Source: Micromonospora sp. NBC_00389 (lineage in GTDB: Bacteria > Actinomycetota > Actinomycetes > Mycobacteriales > Micromonosporaceae). From it: DNA of 64,000 nt. Shown one piece after another: positions 36,878 through 45,308 of the stretch. Numbering within the stretch: the first letter of the stretch is position 1; each line of letters starts with the position of its first letter. Location of the stretch: assembly GCF_036059255.1 (NCBI RefSeq), contig NZ_CP107947.1:6262001-6326000 (forward strand), written 5' to 3'. The notes under the pieces are model-generated. The model was not told where the DNA came from and searched no databases. It worked only from the letters and a program-made list of their open reading frames with translations. A program made the position numbers and the translations under genes.

Positions 36878-37180
36878 CTATTTGACCTTGCGGGTCGATC
36901 GGGCCACGATGCCCTCGTACTCCGGGTGCTTGCCCAGCCACTCGGCGAGGAACGGGCAGATCGGCACCACGGTCCGACCCTTGGCCCGCGCGTCGTCCAT
37001 CACGGCACGAGCCAGGGTCGACCCGACGCCCTTGCCCTCGAACTCCGGATCAACCTCGGTGTGGGTGTAGACGATGATGGTGCCGGTCAGCTGGTAGGTG
37101 ACCACCCCGGCGACCACGCCCGCCTCGTCGCGCGCCTCGAACCGCTCCCGCGTCGGCGCGTCTGTCACGGTGAACTGCAC
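36878..37180 (-). CDS. small GNAT-like N-acetyltransferase (YjdJ type)
   Basis: A 100-aa acetyl-CoA-binding domain of the short YjdJ/Gcn5-related group. Features are EAGVVAGVVTYQLTG, HTEVDPEFEGKGVGSTLA (pyrophosphate-binding GKGVGS) and VPICPFLAEWLGKHPEY. The GTG at 37180 fits family length. An upstream TTG at 37213 is less likely. Confidence 0.83.
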   Translation of the reverse strand: MQFTVTDAPTRERFEARDEAGVVAGVVTYQLTGTIIVYTHTEVDPEFEGKGVGSTLARAVMDDARAKGRTVVPICPFLAEWLGKHPEYEGIVARSTRKVK

Positions 37181-37240
37181 CGGACCATCCAACCACGCTG
37201 TCCAGCCGGCCAATTGGTCGGTGCGAGGGCACCGCGGACC

Positions 37241-37277
37241 GAAGCCCGGACCGCTGTCGACAGCGGTCCGGGGCTTC
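37241..37277 (-). terminator. nrdAB terminator hairpin
   Basis: GAAGCCC-GGACCGCTG pairs with CAGCGGTCC-GGGGCTTC, 16 bp with a single-base bulge and a TCGA loop, 13 bp past the nrdB stop. Confidence 0.8.
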
Positions 37278-37289
37278 GTCGTGTCAGGG

Positions 37290-38327
37290 CTAGAAGTCGT
37301 CGTCGAAGGCGACGGTGCCGCTGACCCCGACCTGGTACGCCGACACCCGCCGCTCGAAGAAGTTGGACAGCTCCTGCACGTCCTGCAACTCCATGAAGGC
37401 GAACGGGTTGGCCGACCCGTAGTGCGGGGCGATGCCGAGCTGGGCGAGCCGCCGGTCGGCGACGTGCTGGAGGTACTCCCGCATGTCGGTCAGGGTCAGT
37501 CCCGGCACACCGTGGTCGAGCAGGTCCTCGGCGAACTGGACCTCGCACTCGACGGCCTCGTTGAGCATCTGGCGGACCTGGTCGGCGAGGTCGTCGTCGA
37601 ACAGGTCGGGTTCCTCGCGACGGACGGTGTCGACGACGTCGAATGCGAAGGCCATGTGCATGGACTCGTCGCGGAACACCCAGTTGGTGCCGGAGGCCAG
37701 GCCGTGGAGCAGGCCACGGGAGCGCAGAAAGTAGACGTAGGCGAAGGCGCCGTAGAAGAACAACCCCTCGATGCAGGCGGCGAAGCAGATCAGGTTGAGC
37801 AGGAACGTCCGGCGGTCCTCGCGGGTCCGCAGCTCCCGAAGATCGTTCAGGGAGTCGATCCAGCGGAAGCAGAACTCGGCTTTGCGGCGGATCGAGGGGA
37901 TGTTCTCGATGGCCGCGAAGGCGGCGAACCGCTCGGTCTCGTCGGGCACGTACGTGTCGAGCAGGTTGAGATAGAACTGGACGTGCACCGCCTCCTCGAA
38001 CAGCTGCCGGGACAGGTAGAGGCGACCCTCGGGGCTGTTGACGTGCTGGTAGAGATTGAGCACGAGGTTGTTGGCGACGATGGTGTCGCCGGTGGCGAAG
38101 AAGGCCACCAGGCGGCTGACCAGGTGCCGCTCGGCCGGGGAGAGCTTGTCGAGGTCGGCGAGGTCGGCGTGCAGGTCGACCTCCTCGACGGTCCAGGTGT
38201 TGCGGATGGCGTCGCGGAACCGGTCGAAGAAGTGCGGGTAACGCATCGGGCGGAGGGTGAGGTCCATCCCGGGGTCGAGCAGCATGTGCGTGGTCCTCGT
38301 GTCGGTGGTGGTGTGGGCGGCGGTCAC
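37290..38327 (-). CDS. nrdB: class Ia ribonucleotide reductase small subunit
   Basis: The R2 subunit (345 aa) makes the tyrosyl radical needed for deoxyribonucleotide synthesis. Metal ligands and radical site are all present: FFATGDTIVANN (Asp), EEAVHVQFY (Glu, His, then radical Tyr), CIEGLFFYGAF (Glu) and FRDESMHMAF (Glu, His). The C-terminal tail VSGTVAFDDDF would dock on NrdA. GTG 38327 overlaps the nrdA stop by 4 bp and has GAGG at 7 nt. ATG 38285 (MLLDPGMDL) is an alternative start. Confidence 0.95.
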   Translation of the reverse strand: MTAAHTTTDTRTTHMLLDPGMDLTLRPMRYPHFFDRFRDAIRNTWTVEEVDLHADLADLDKLSPAERHLVSRLVAFFATGDTIVANNLVLNLYQHVNSPEGRLYLSRQLFEEAVHVQFYLNLLDTYVPDETERFAAFAAIENIPSIRRKAEFCFRWIDSLNDLRELRTREDRRTFLLNLICFAACIEGLFFYGAFAYVYFLRSRGLLHGLASGTNWVFRDESMHMAFAFDVVDTVRREEPDLFDDDLADQVRQMLNEAVECEVQFAEDLLDHGVPGLTLTDMREYLQHVADRRLAQLGIAPHYGSANPFAFMELQDVQELSNFFERRVSAYQVGVSGTVAFDDDF

Positions 38328-40723
38328 TGGCAGGCCTCGCACGACTCGGGGTTCTCCAACGAGCAGGCCAGTGCCTCCGCGTCGGTGGCCGCGGGTGCGA
38401 CAAGGGCGACGGCGGTGGGCGCGACGGTGGCCTGCTGGATCCGGGTGGCGGGGCGGGAACGCAGGTAGTAGGTGGTCTTCAGCCCGGCCTTCCAGGCGTA
38501 CAGGTACATCGAGGAGAGCTTGCCGATGGTGGGCGAGGCCAGGAAGAGGTTCAGCGACTGGGACTGGTCGATGAACGGTGCGCGGGCGGCGGCCAGGTCG
38601 ATCAGTGCCCGCTGCGGCAGCTCCCAGGCGGTGCGGAACAGCTCCCGGACGTCGGTCGGCAGCTCCGCGATGTCCTGCACCGACCCCTCGGCGCGCCTGA
38701 TCGCCGACCTGATCCGGTCGGTCCACAGGCCACGGGTCTTCAGCTCGCGTACCAGAGCGGTGTTGACCTGGAGGAACTCCCCCGACAGCGTCTCGCGCTT
38801 GAACAGGTTGGACACCTGCGGCTCGACGCACTCGTAACAACCGGCGATCGACGCGATGGTGGCGGTCGGGGCGACCGCCACCAGCAGCGAGTTGCGCAGC
38901 CCGTAGGCCTCGACCCGCTCCCGCAGCTCGGCCCACCGTGCGGTCTGCGTTCCCTCGACCCCCCACAGGTCGGGCTGCAACTGCCCCCGCGCTGCCCGAG
39001 TCTGCCCGTACGCCGGGTGCGCGCCGAAACGGCGGGCCAGCTCGGCGGACGTCTCCAGGGCGGTCAGGTACAGCTCCTCGCTGATCCGGGTGGACAGCTC
39101 CCGGGCGGCCGGGGAGTCGAACGGCAGCCGCAGCGCGAAGAACACGTCCTGCAGGCCCATCAGCCCGAGCCCGACCGGCCGCCAGCGGGGGTTGCTCGCC
39201 GCCGCCTGCGGGGTCGGGTAGTAGTTGATGTCGATGACCCGGTCGAGGAACGTCACCGCGGTACGGACCGTGGCGCGCAGCCGTTCCCAGTCGACGCCGC
39301 CGTCGGTGAGGTGGGCGGCGAGGTTCACCGAGCCGAGGTTGCACACGGCGGTCTCGGCGTCGCTGGACACCTCGATGATCTCGGTGCAGAGGTTGGACAG
39401 GTGCACCACGTTGCCCGGCTCGGCGGTCTGGTTGCACAGCCGGTTCGCCGCGTCCTTGAAGGTCATCCACCCGTTGCCGGTCTGGGCCAGGGTGCGCATC
39501 ATCTTCCCGTACAGCTCCCGCGCCGGGACCTGCCGCACGTAGCGGCCCTGCGCCTCGGCCGCCCGGTACGCGGCGTCGAACCGCTCCCCCCACAGGTCGG
39601 GCAGTTCCGGTACCTCGTGCGGGTCGAACAGCGACCACAGCTCGTCGGCCTCGACACGGCGCATGAACTCGTCGGGGATCCAGTTGGCCAGGTTCAGGTT
39701 GTGGGTACGCCGGGCGTCCTCGCCGGTGTTGTCCCGCAGTTGCAGGAACTCCTCGACGTCGGGGTGCCACGGTTCCAGGTAGACGCAGGCCGCGCCCTTG
39801 CGCCGGCCGCCCTGGTTGACCGCCGCGACGCTCGCGTCCAGTGTGCGCAGCCACGGCACGATCCCGTTGGACTGCCCGTTCGTGCCGCGGATCAGCGAGC
39901 CCCGGGACCGGACCCGGGAGTACGCGATGCCGATGCCGCCGGCGAACTTGGACAGGTTGGCGACCTGGGCGTACCGCTGGTAGATCGAGTCCAACTCATC
40001 ACGCGGGGAGTCGACCAGGTAGCAGGAGGACATCTGGGTGTGCCGGGTGCCGGAGTTGAACAGCGTCGGCGAGCTGGGCAGGTAGGCCAGGCTGGACATC
40101 AGCCGGTAGAAGTCGACCGCCTCGTCCGGCGTACGGGACAACCCGCAGGCCACCCGCAGCAGCCAGTACTGCGGGGTCTCCAGCACCAGCCGGCTGCTCG
40201 GGTGGCGCAGCAGATACCGGTCGTACACCGTGCGCAGGCCGAAGTACTCGAACCGCCGGTCGCCGCCCGCATCGACGGCATCGTCGAGGGTACGGGCGTG
40301 CGCGGCGACGAACGCGGCGGTGTCGTCTCCGATCAGGCCCTCGGCGTGGCTGATCCGGATCGCCGCGCTGAACGAGGTGATGCCCTGCCGGCGGACCTCC
40401 TTGTCGACGTAGCCGGCCAGCAGCCGGGCGGCGAGGCGGGAGTACTGCGGTTCCTCGCCGATCATCTCGGCGGCGGTCTGAATGGACAGCCGGTCCAGTT
40501 CGGCGGTCGTCGCGCCGTCGTACAGGCCGCTGATCGTGCGGGTCGCCACCCGCAGCGGGTCGACGTCGGTGAGGTCGTCGGTCCACCGCTCGACCGCTCG
40601 AACGATCTTGTTCACGTCAACCGGTTCGCTGGCGCCGTCGCGTTTGCGGACATGCATCTGCGTCCGCCGCCGGCCGGGCGGGGTCGGGTCGCCGGTGACC
40701 GGAGCTACCTGGGTGACCGTCAC
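38324..40723 (-). CDS. nrdA: class Ia ribonucleotide reductase large subunit
   Basis: R1 catalytic subunit, 799 aa. The N-terminal ATP-cone (RKRDGASEPVDVNKIVRAVERW) provides allosteric control. The barrel has the redox Cys in MSSCYLVDSP, the radical Cys in NLCTEIIE, and the partner Cys in VCNLGSVNLA. The C-terminal redox pair is in ESCEACQ. It lies 140 bp downstream of a cobalamin riboswitch, so B12 should repress it. This parallels streptomycetes, where B12-dependent NrdJ replaces class Ia when B12 is available. A NrdR-box-like site is also present. Confidence 0.96.
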   Translation of the reverse strand: MTVTQVAPVTGDPTPPGRRRTQMHVRKRDGASEPVDVNKIVRAVERWTDDLTDVDPLRVATRTISGLYDGATTAELDRLSIQTAAEMIGEEPQYSRLAARLLAGYVDKEVRRQGITSFSAAIRISHAEGLIGDDTAAFVAAHARTLDDAVDAGGDRRFEYFGLRTVYDRYLLRHPSSRLVLETPQYWLLRVACGLSRTPDEAVDFYRLMSSLAYLPSSPTLFNSGTRHTQMSSCYLVDSPRDELDSIYQRYAQVANLSKFAGGIGIAYSRVRSRGSLIRGTNGQSNGIVPWLRTLDASVAAVNQGGRRKGAACVYLEPWHPDVEEFLQLRDNTGEDARRTHNLNLANWIPDEFMRRVEADELWSLFDPHEVPELPDLWGERFDAAYRAAEAQGRYVRQVPARELYGKMMRTLAQTGNGWMTFKDAANRLCNQTAEPGNVVHLSNLCTEIIEVSSDAETAVCNLGSVNLAAHLTDGGVDWERLRATVRTAVTFLDRVIDINYYPTPQAAASNPRWRPVGLGLMGLQDVFFALRLPFDSPAARELSTRISEELYLTALETSAELARRFGAHPAYGQTRAARGQLQPDLWGVEGTQTARWAELRERVEAYGLRNSLLVAVAPTATIASIAGCYECVEPQVSNLFKRETLSGEFLQVNTALVRELKTRGLWTDRIRSAIRRAEGSVQDIAELPTDVRELFRTAWELPQRALIDLAAARAPFIDQSQSLNLFLASPTIGKLSSMYLYAWKAGLKTTYYLRSRPATRIQQATVAPTAVALVAPAATDAEALACSLENPESCEACQ

Positions 40724-40864
40724 TACTCACTCCTCGCGAGTTCGAGACCTGATGGCCCTCGGACACGAGGAGACAGACACCGGCGGACGCCACGCCGACG
40801 GGCGTGGGTCAGGTGGCGTCAGCCGTCCCACGCGGCGTCGGACCGCCGCCCACCCGGGTGCGGG

Positions 40865-41035
40865 TGCACGGCGCGCTGGCAGGTCTTCGGACTTGCGGGC
40901 ACGACCGGACTCGCCGGTCTCCTACTGGCCGTCGCTTCCCAGGCCGCTTGGCGGCCCAGTGCTGATGACGGCGGTCGTTCCCACTCACCGCTGCGGGGCA
41001 GTCCCGGATTTCCACCGGGTTCCCTCTTGCCTCGA
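40865..41035 (-). ncRNA. cobalamin riboswitch controlling nrdAB
   Basis: On the minus strand the conserved B12-box elements appear in order: GAGGGAACCCGGTG, AAATCCGGGACTGCCCC, GCAGCGGTGAGTGGGAACG, a GTCATCAGCACTGGG region, TGGGAAGCGACGGCC, CAGTAGGA, then GCCCGCAAGTCCGAAGACC and TGCCAGCGCGC. This is the full extended AdoCbl-riboswitch layout. It lies in the 668-bp nrdA-cbtB intergenic region, which also holds the second riboswitch on the opposite strand. Confidence 0.93.
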
Positions 41036-41069
41036 CCCTCTGGATGAGCGGCCGAACCAGCTGCGCTCG

Positions 41070-41085
41070 ACACCATATATAGGGA
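41070..41085. promoter_or_regulatory. NrdR-box-like site upstream of the nrd riboswitch
   Basis: ACACCATATATAGGGA matches 13 of 16 positions of the NrdR box (ACAC-W-ATATAT-W-GTGT). A weak second copy begins 30 bp away at 41100. NrdR boxes normally occur in pairs about three helical turns apart. The A/T run may also be part of the -10. Confidence 0.5.
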
Positions 41086-41199
41086 GGGACGCCGTTGTCA
41101 CACCCCACATGTCGGTCCCGGGCGTGTCGGTGGCCGGACTGGTGACGGCCGTCACCGACGCCTGAGACCGTCCACCCCGATGCCGCGGGGACCGGGTTG

Positions 41200-41345
41200 A
41201 CCGTTCGGACCGGCACCGATACGGTCGACCCACTATCTGCGGCGACGCGAGGGAAGCCGGTGTGAATCCGGCGCGGTCGCGCCACTGTGAGCGGTCCCCA
41301 TCCTCTACGGGAGGGGCCGCGAGCCAGGACACTCGGTCGTCCGCA
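41200..41345 (+). ncRNA. cobalamin riboswitch controlling cbtBA
   Basis: Conserved elements on the plus strand: GCGAGGGAAGCCGGTG (41247 on), TGAATCCGGCGCGGTCGCGCC, ACTGTGAGCGG, and the closing GAGCCAGGACACTCGGTC (41321-41338). A GGGGA/TCCCC hairpin then precedes the GAGGAGG ribosome-binding site at 41373-41379, suggesting control of translation initiation. It is back-to-back with the nrd riboswitch. Confidence 0.93.
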
Positions 41346-41390
41346 GCCTTGCGATGGGGACGCGTCATCCCCGAGGAGGTTCGCGTACGC

Positions 41391-41594
41391 ATGTCCAGCT
41401 CCACGTCCAGCCAGCCGTTGGTGCATCCCGCTGGCACTACCCGTCTCCTGTGGACGGTTCTGGCCGCCGTCGCCGTGCTCACGCTGCTGGCCTATCTCGT
41501 CGCCTTTGACCAGGGGGCGGTCTCGCGCAGCGGGATGTACCTGCACGAGCTGATGCACGACGGCCGGCACCTGCTCGGTGTCCCGTGCCACTGA
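41391..41594 (+). CDS. cbtB: cobalt transporter subunit CbtB
   Basis: A 67-aa single-span membrane protein. The hydrophobic helix is RLLWTVLAAVAVLTLLAYLV. The conserved C-terminal His motif YLHELMHDGRHLLGVPCH is predicted to bind cobalt. B12-riboswitch control and overlap with cbtA identify it firmly. Confidence 0.93.
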   Translation: MSSSTSSQPLVHPAGTTRLLWTVLAAVAVLTLLAYLVAFDQGAVSRSGMYLHELMHDGRHLLGVPCH

Positions 41595-42358
41595 CCGCCA
41601 CCAGGGCCGCGCCCACGTTCGTCAGCGTTCTCCTTCGCGGGCTGCTCGCCGGCCTGGCCGCGGGTCTGCTCGCCGGAACGTTCGCCTACGTCGCCGGTGA
41701 ACCACACGTCGAGGGGGCCATCGCCATCGAGCAGGCCGCGGCGCACGCCGAGCCCGCCGGTGGCGGACACGATCACGAGGATGCCCTGGTCAGCAGGTCT
41801 GGCCAGCGTGGCGGCCTGTTCCTGGCCACCGGTCTGTTCGGCGCCGCGATGGGTGGCCTGCTGGCCACCGCGTACGTCCTGCTGTGTCGCCGGCGGCGGG
41901 CCTACGACGACGGACGGTCGGGTCTGCTGCTGGCCGGTGCTGCGCTGCTCGGCGTGGTGATCGTGCCGTTCATCAAGTACCCGGCCAATCCCCCGGCCGT
42001 CGGTGACCCGGCCACCATCGACCAGCGCACCGGCACCTACCTGCTGATGGTGGTGCTCGGCCTGGTGGCCGTCTGGGCCGGCTCGCTGGGCTACCGAGCG
42101 CTCGGCGACGGGGCGCCACAGTGGCTTCGGGCCACCACGGCCCTCGGCGGATTCCTGCTGGTCACCGCGGTGTCCTACGTGGTGCTGCCGTCGTTCCAGG
42201 AGGTCCCGGACGACTTTCCCGCCGCCCTGCTGTGGGACTTCCGACTGGCCTCCCTCGGCACCCAGGTGGTGCTCTGGACCGGAATCGGCCTGCTGTTCGC
42301 GGCCCTGATGAACCACGAACGGCGTCGCGGAACCGCCAGCGCACCCCTGAGCACGTGA
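41585..42358 (+). CDS. cbtA: cobalt transporter subunit CbtA
   Basis: A 257-aa protein with about six hydrophobic segments, predicted to import cobalt together with CbtB. Motifs are LLRGLLAGLAAGLLAG at the start, a His-rich loop GGGHDHEDAL and FIKYPANPPAVGD, all typical of CbtA. It starts at GTG 41585, 10 bp inside cbtB, and ends overlapping the next gene by 4 bp (GTGA). Confidence 0.93.
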   Translation: MPLTATRAAPTFVSVLLRGLLAGLAAGLLAGTFAYVAGEPHVEGAIAIEQAAAHAEPAGGGHDHEDALVSRSGQRGGLFLATGLFGAAMGGLLATAYVLLCRRRRAYDDGRSGLLLAGAALLGVVIVPFIKYPANPPAVGDPATIDQRTGTYLLMVVLGLVAVWAGSLGYRALGDGAPQWLRATTALGGFLLVTAVSYVVLPSFQEVPDDFPAALLWDFRLASLGTQVVLWTGIGLLFAALMNHERRRGTASAPLST

Positions 42359-43005
42359 CCGCCACCAGCCTGCGGCTGGTTGCCCACGGTCACACCGCCG
42401 CCCTGCGGCGGGCCCGGTTCGGCGGGAAGAACGACAGCCTGGACGAGGGCGGCCTGCGAGCCGCCCTCGCCCTGGCCTCCGCCGCGCCGGGCCAGCGGTC
42501 GATCCTGGGCGCCACCGACGTCTGCCTGTCCAGTCCAGCGGCGGCGGCCACCCAGACCGCGCACGCCCTCGGCCTGACGCCCACCATCGAAGCGGCGCTG
42601 GCCGACTGCGACTACGGACACTGGTCCGGACGGCTGCTGGAGGAGGTCGGCACCGAGCAGCCCCAGGCGCTGCGCGAGTGGCTGTCCGCACCGGACGCCG
42701 CGCCGCACGGAGGGGAATCAGTCCTGTCGCTGCGGGACCGGGTCGGCCGCTGGCTGGACGGGCAGCGCGGCCGTGGCCAGCGGATCACCGCCGTCACCCA
42801 CCCGATCGTGCTCCGGGTTGCGATCGTCCACGCCCTCGATCTGCCGTTGGCGACGTTCCGGCAACTGGACGTCGAGCCGCTGGCGATCGTCCGGCTCACC
42901 GGCGACGGGTCACGGTGGCGGCTACGACTGGGCGCGCCGCCGGCGTGCGGGACACCGAACGTCGGTGCGGACCACCAACCTACGACCGCGAAGCGACCGG
43001 CATGA
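42355..43005 (+). CDS. degenerate histidine phosphatase-family protein linked to cbtBA
   Basis: A 216-aa member of the histidine phosphatase (CobC-like) superfamily, translationally coupled to cbtA. The active-site RHG is AHG here (RLVAHGHTA). The second Arg of the usual SxxxRAxQTA block is also Ala (SSPAAAATQTA). The acidic CDYGHWSGR segment and the second His (VTHPIVLR) remain. Loss of both phosphate-binding arginines suggests altered or no phosphatase activity. By context it belongs to cobalamin/cobalt metabolism. Confidence 0.82.
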   Translation: MTATSLRLVAHGHTAALRRARFGGKNDSLDEGGLRAALALASAAPGQRSILGATDVCLSSPAAAATQTAHALGLTPTIEAALADCDYGHWSGRLLEEVGTEQPQALREWLSAPDAAPHGGESVLSLRDRVGRWLDGQRGRGQRITAVTHPIVLRVAIVHALDLPLATFRQLDVEPLAIVRLTGDGSRWRLRLGAPPACGTPNVGADHQPTTAKRPA

Positions 43006-43021
43006 GAGGCGGGACCGCGCG

Positions 43022-43780
43022 TCAGGAGTCGGAGCGCCCGATCCTGACGGCGACGCCGTCGAGGATCAACTCCAGTCCGAGCGTGAAGTCCGCGTCAGCG
43101 ATCGTCGCGTCAGGGGTGTCGGACGGCGGCGCCTCGAACAGCGTCGAGGAGAACAGCCGGGCTGTCTCGGGGAAGCGCTCGGGTTCGACGAGACGCACCA
43201 GCGCGCGGCCGTAGTCGCGCTCGGCGTCGGCCTGCCCCTGGCCTTCGGCCCTGCCCTCGGCGAGGTCGCTGTACTGCCGTACGGACTGGACCACGTAGCC
43301 GTTGATCAGCGACAGGACGCCGATCTTGTGTGCCCAGTCGAGCCGGGTACGGGACATGACCGCCAGCCCGGTCTCCATCCAGGCGATCTGATTCGGGCCG
43401 GAGGGCGGTCCGGAGGTGGGCACGCGTGTCAGCCACGGCCGACGCTGGAACACCGCGCGTTGCGCGAAGGCCCAACCGCTCAGCCCGTCCCGCCAGTCGT
43501 CGGTGCGGGGGTCCGGCGGTACGCCCATGGCGGCGTCGGCCATGAGCGTGAGCAACTCGTCCTTGGAGCCGACGTACCGGTAGAGCGACATTCCGGTGAA
43601 GCCGAGGACCTTGGCAACCTTGGGAAGCGTCACGCCGCCGAGCCCGTCGCGGTCGGCGATATCCACCGCCGCAGCGACGACCCGATTGACGTCGAGGGCT
43701 GCCGGCCGCCCGAGCCGCGACGACTCGGACATGCCCCACAGCCGGCGCAGCCGAGCCGGAACGAAGTCGTCGCTGGTCAT
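43022..43780 (-). CDS. TetR/AcrR family regulator
   Basis: A 252-aa repressor. The helix-turn-helix (VTLPKVAKVLGFTGMSLYRYV, split GVTLPKVA/KVLGFTGM) lies near residues 50-80. The C-terminal domain is of the TetR_C type common near efflux genes. The ATG has GAGGGGG upstream. It is divergent from the DUF418 gene, with a nested inverted-repeat operator between them. Confidence 0.87.
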   Translation of the reverse strand: MTSDDFVPARLRRLWGMSESSRLGRPAALDVNRVVAAAVDIADRDGLGGVTLPKVAKVLGFTGMSLYRYVGSKDELLTLMADAAMGVPPDPRTDDWRDGLSGWAFAQRAVFQRRPWLTRVPTSGPPSGPNQIAWMETGLAVMSRTRLDWAHKIGVLSLINGYVVQSVRQYSDLAEGRAEGQGQADAERDYGRALVRLVEPERFPETARLFSSTLFEAPPSDTPDATIADADFTLGLELILDGVAVRIGRSDS

Positions 43781-43829
43781 GGCCCCCTCGTTCGCCTCCG
43801 GAATTCAGGGCTCATCATGCCAGACGGCA

Positions 43830-43864
43830 TTAGTATGCCCGTGATACTTTCTCCGACATACTAA
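43830..43864. promoter_or_regulatory. nested inverted repeats between tetR and DUF418 gene
   Basis: TTAGTATG (43830-43837) and CATACTAA (43857-43864) are perfect 8-bp arms 19 bp apart. An inner pair, AGTAT/ATACT (43832-43848), shares the left half-site. Three half-sites in one A/T-rich pocket suggest two repressor dimers. Confidence 0.65.
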
Positions 43865-43887
43865 AGCCGGACGGGGAGAGGGACGAC

Positions 43888-45084
43888 ATGAGCATCGACA
43901 CCGCACCACGCACATCGAGAGGGCCGGTGCTTCGCGCCGAACGCGCCCTCGCACCGGACCTGGCCCGCGGAGCGATGCTGCTGATCATCGCGTTGGCCAA
44001 CGTCGCCGGAGTCGTCTTCGCTGGCGAGCCGGGCCTCGACAGCGCGCCGCAAGGTGTGGACCGCGGCCTCAACTTCCTGCTGTTCGAACTCGTCCACGCA
44101 CGCGGCTACCCGGTCTTCGCCGTGATGTTCGGCTACGGACTCGTCCAGCTCGCCCGGCGCCAGGACGCCTCCGGCGCCACACGGCAGCAGGTCCGCTCCG
44201 TGCTGTTGCGCCGCAACCTGTGGCTCGTCGTCTTCGGGTTCGCGCACGCCGCTCTGCTCTACTACGGCGACTTCCTCGGCGCGTACGGGATCGTGGGGAT
44301 CGTGATGACCCTGGCGCTGCTGCGCCGCGGTGACAGGTTCCACCGGATCGCGCTGGTGCTGTGGGCACTGGCGGTCGTGGAGATCCTGGTCCTCAGCGCC
44401 GTCGTGGTGAGCCGCATCGGGGGCCCGGGCGGATCGGCTCCGCTGCCGTCGGACCACGTCGACTCCCTCGCGGCGCCCGACTACGTCACGTCCATCCTGG
44501 ACCGCCTCGCCGAGTGGCCGGCGCACACGCTGACCGTCTTGCCCTTCATCTTCATCACCTGGCTGGGCATGTGGGCGGCCCGCCGCCGCGTCCTCGAAGA
44601 GTTGGCCCGCCACCGGACCCTGCTCAGGTGGACCGCCGCCCTGGGACTGGGGATCGCCGTCGCCGGAGGTCTCCCGGCTGCCCTGGTCAGCGCCGGGTGG
44701 CTGCACGTCGACACGTCGACCGCCAGTCTGAGCCTCATGCTCCACGGCGCCAGCGGCATGTTCGCCGGCCCCGGCTACGTGGCCGTCTTCGGCCTGGTCG
44801 CCATGCGGGTCATCCGGCCCGGTCCCGTCGTCGGCGCGCTCTCCGCCCTGGGCCAGCGCTCCCTGTCGGGATACCTGTTCCAGTCGGTGGCCTGGCTGGT
44901 CCTCCTGGCACCCTTCACGCTCGCCCTCGGCGACCGTTTCGGCAGCCGTACCGTTGGCGGCCTGATCATCGCGGTCGTCGTCTGGCTGGTGACCGTGCTG
45001 ATCGCCCGCCTGCTCGACAAGCGCGGGCGGCCCGGGCCCGCCGAGGTCGTCCTGCGCAGATTGACCTACGGGCCCCGGACCTAG
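43888..45084 (+). CDS. DUF418 family membrane protein
   Basis: A 398-aa integral membrane protein with about ten hydrophobic segments. DUF418 landmarks are the N-terminal ALAPDLARGAMLLIIALANV, MFGYGLVQLARR, FAHAALLYYGDFLGAYGIVG and the late LGQRSLSGYLFQSVAWL. The function of DUF418 is not established. GGGGAGAGGG precedes the ATG. Probably repressed by the divergent TetR protein. Confidence 0.88.
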   Translation: MSIDTAPRTSRGPVLRAERALAPDLARGAMLLIIALANVAGVVFAGEPGLDSAPQGVDRGLNFLLFELVHARGYPVFAVMFGYGLVQLARRQDASGATRQQVRSVLLRRNLWLVVFGFAHAALLYYGDFLGAYGIVGIVMTLALLRRGDRFHRIALVLWALAVVEILVLSAVVVSRIGGPGGSAPLPSDHVDSLAAPDYVTSILDRLAEWPAHTLTVLPFIFITWLGMWAARRRVLEELARHRTLLRWTAALGLGIAVAGGLPAALVSAGWLHVDTSTASLSLMLHGASGMFAGPGYVAVFGLVAMRVIRPGPVVGALSALGQRSLSGYLFQSVAWLVLLAPFTLALGDRFGSRTVGGLIIAVVVWLVTVLIARLLDKRGRPGPAEVVLRRLTYGPRT

Positions 45085-45099
45085 GACCCAGGTGTACGA

Positions 45100-45129
45100 C
45101 GCCCCTCCGGCTCACCGGCCGGAGGGGCG
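45100..45129 (+). terminator. hairpin after the DUF418 gene
   Basis: CGCCCCTCCGGC pairs perfectly with GCCGGAGGGGCG around a 6-nt loop, 15 bp after the stop. The remaining ~180 bp before the MFS gene shows no further feature. Confidence 0.8.
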
Positions 45130-45308
45130 CGCGGTGCGCGCTGGAGTGGATCCCAGCGTGCACCGTACGGCGGTGCGGACTCGAATCACCTGCCACGCAC
45201 AGGTTGTCCGACGCCGGACGGGCGGAAGCTGGTTGCGTCTGTTCGACCAGCCGGAGTTCGGGCAGTCGACCCGCCGAGGCACCCGCCCGGAAGAAGACAG
45301 GTATCAGA

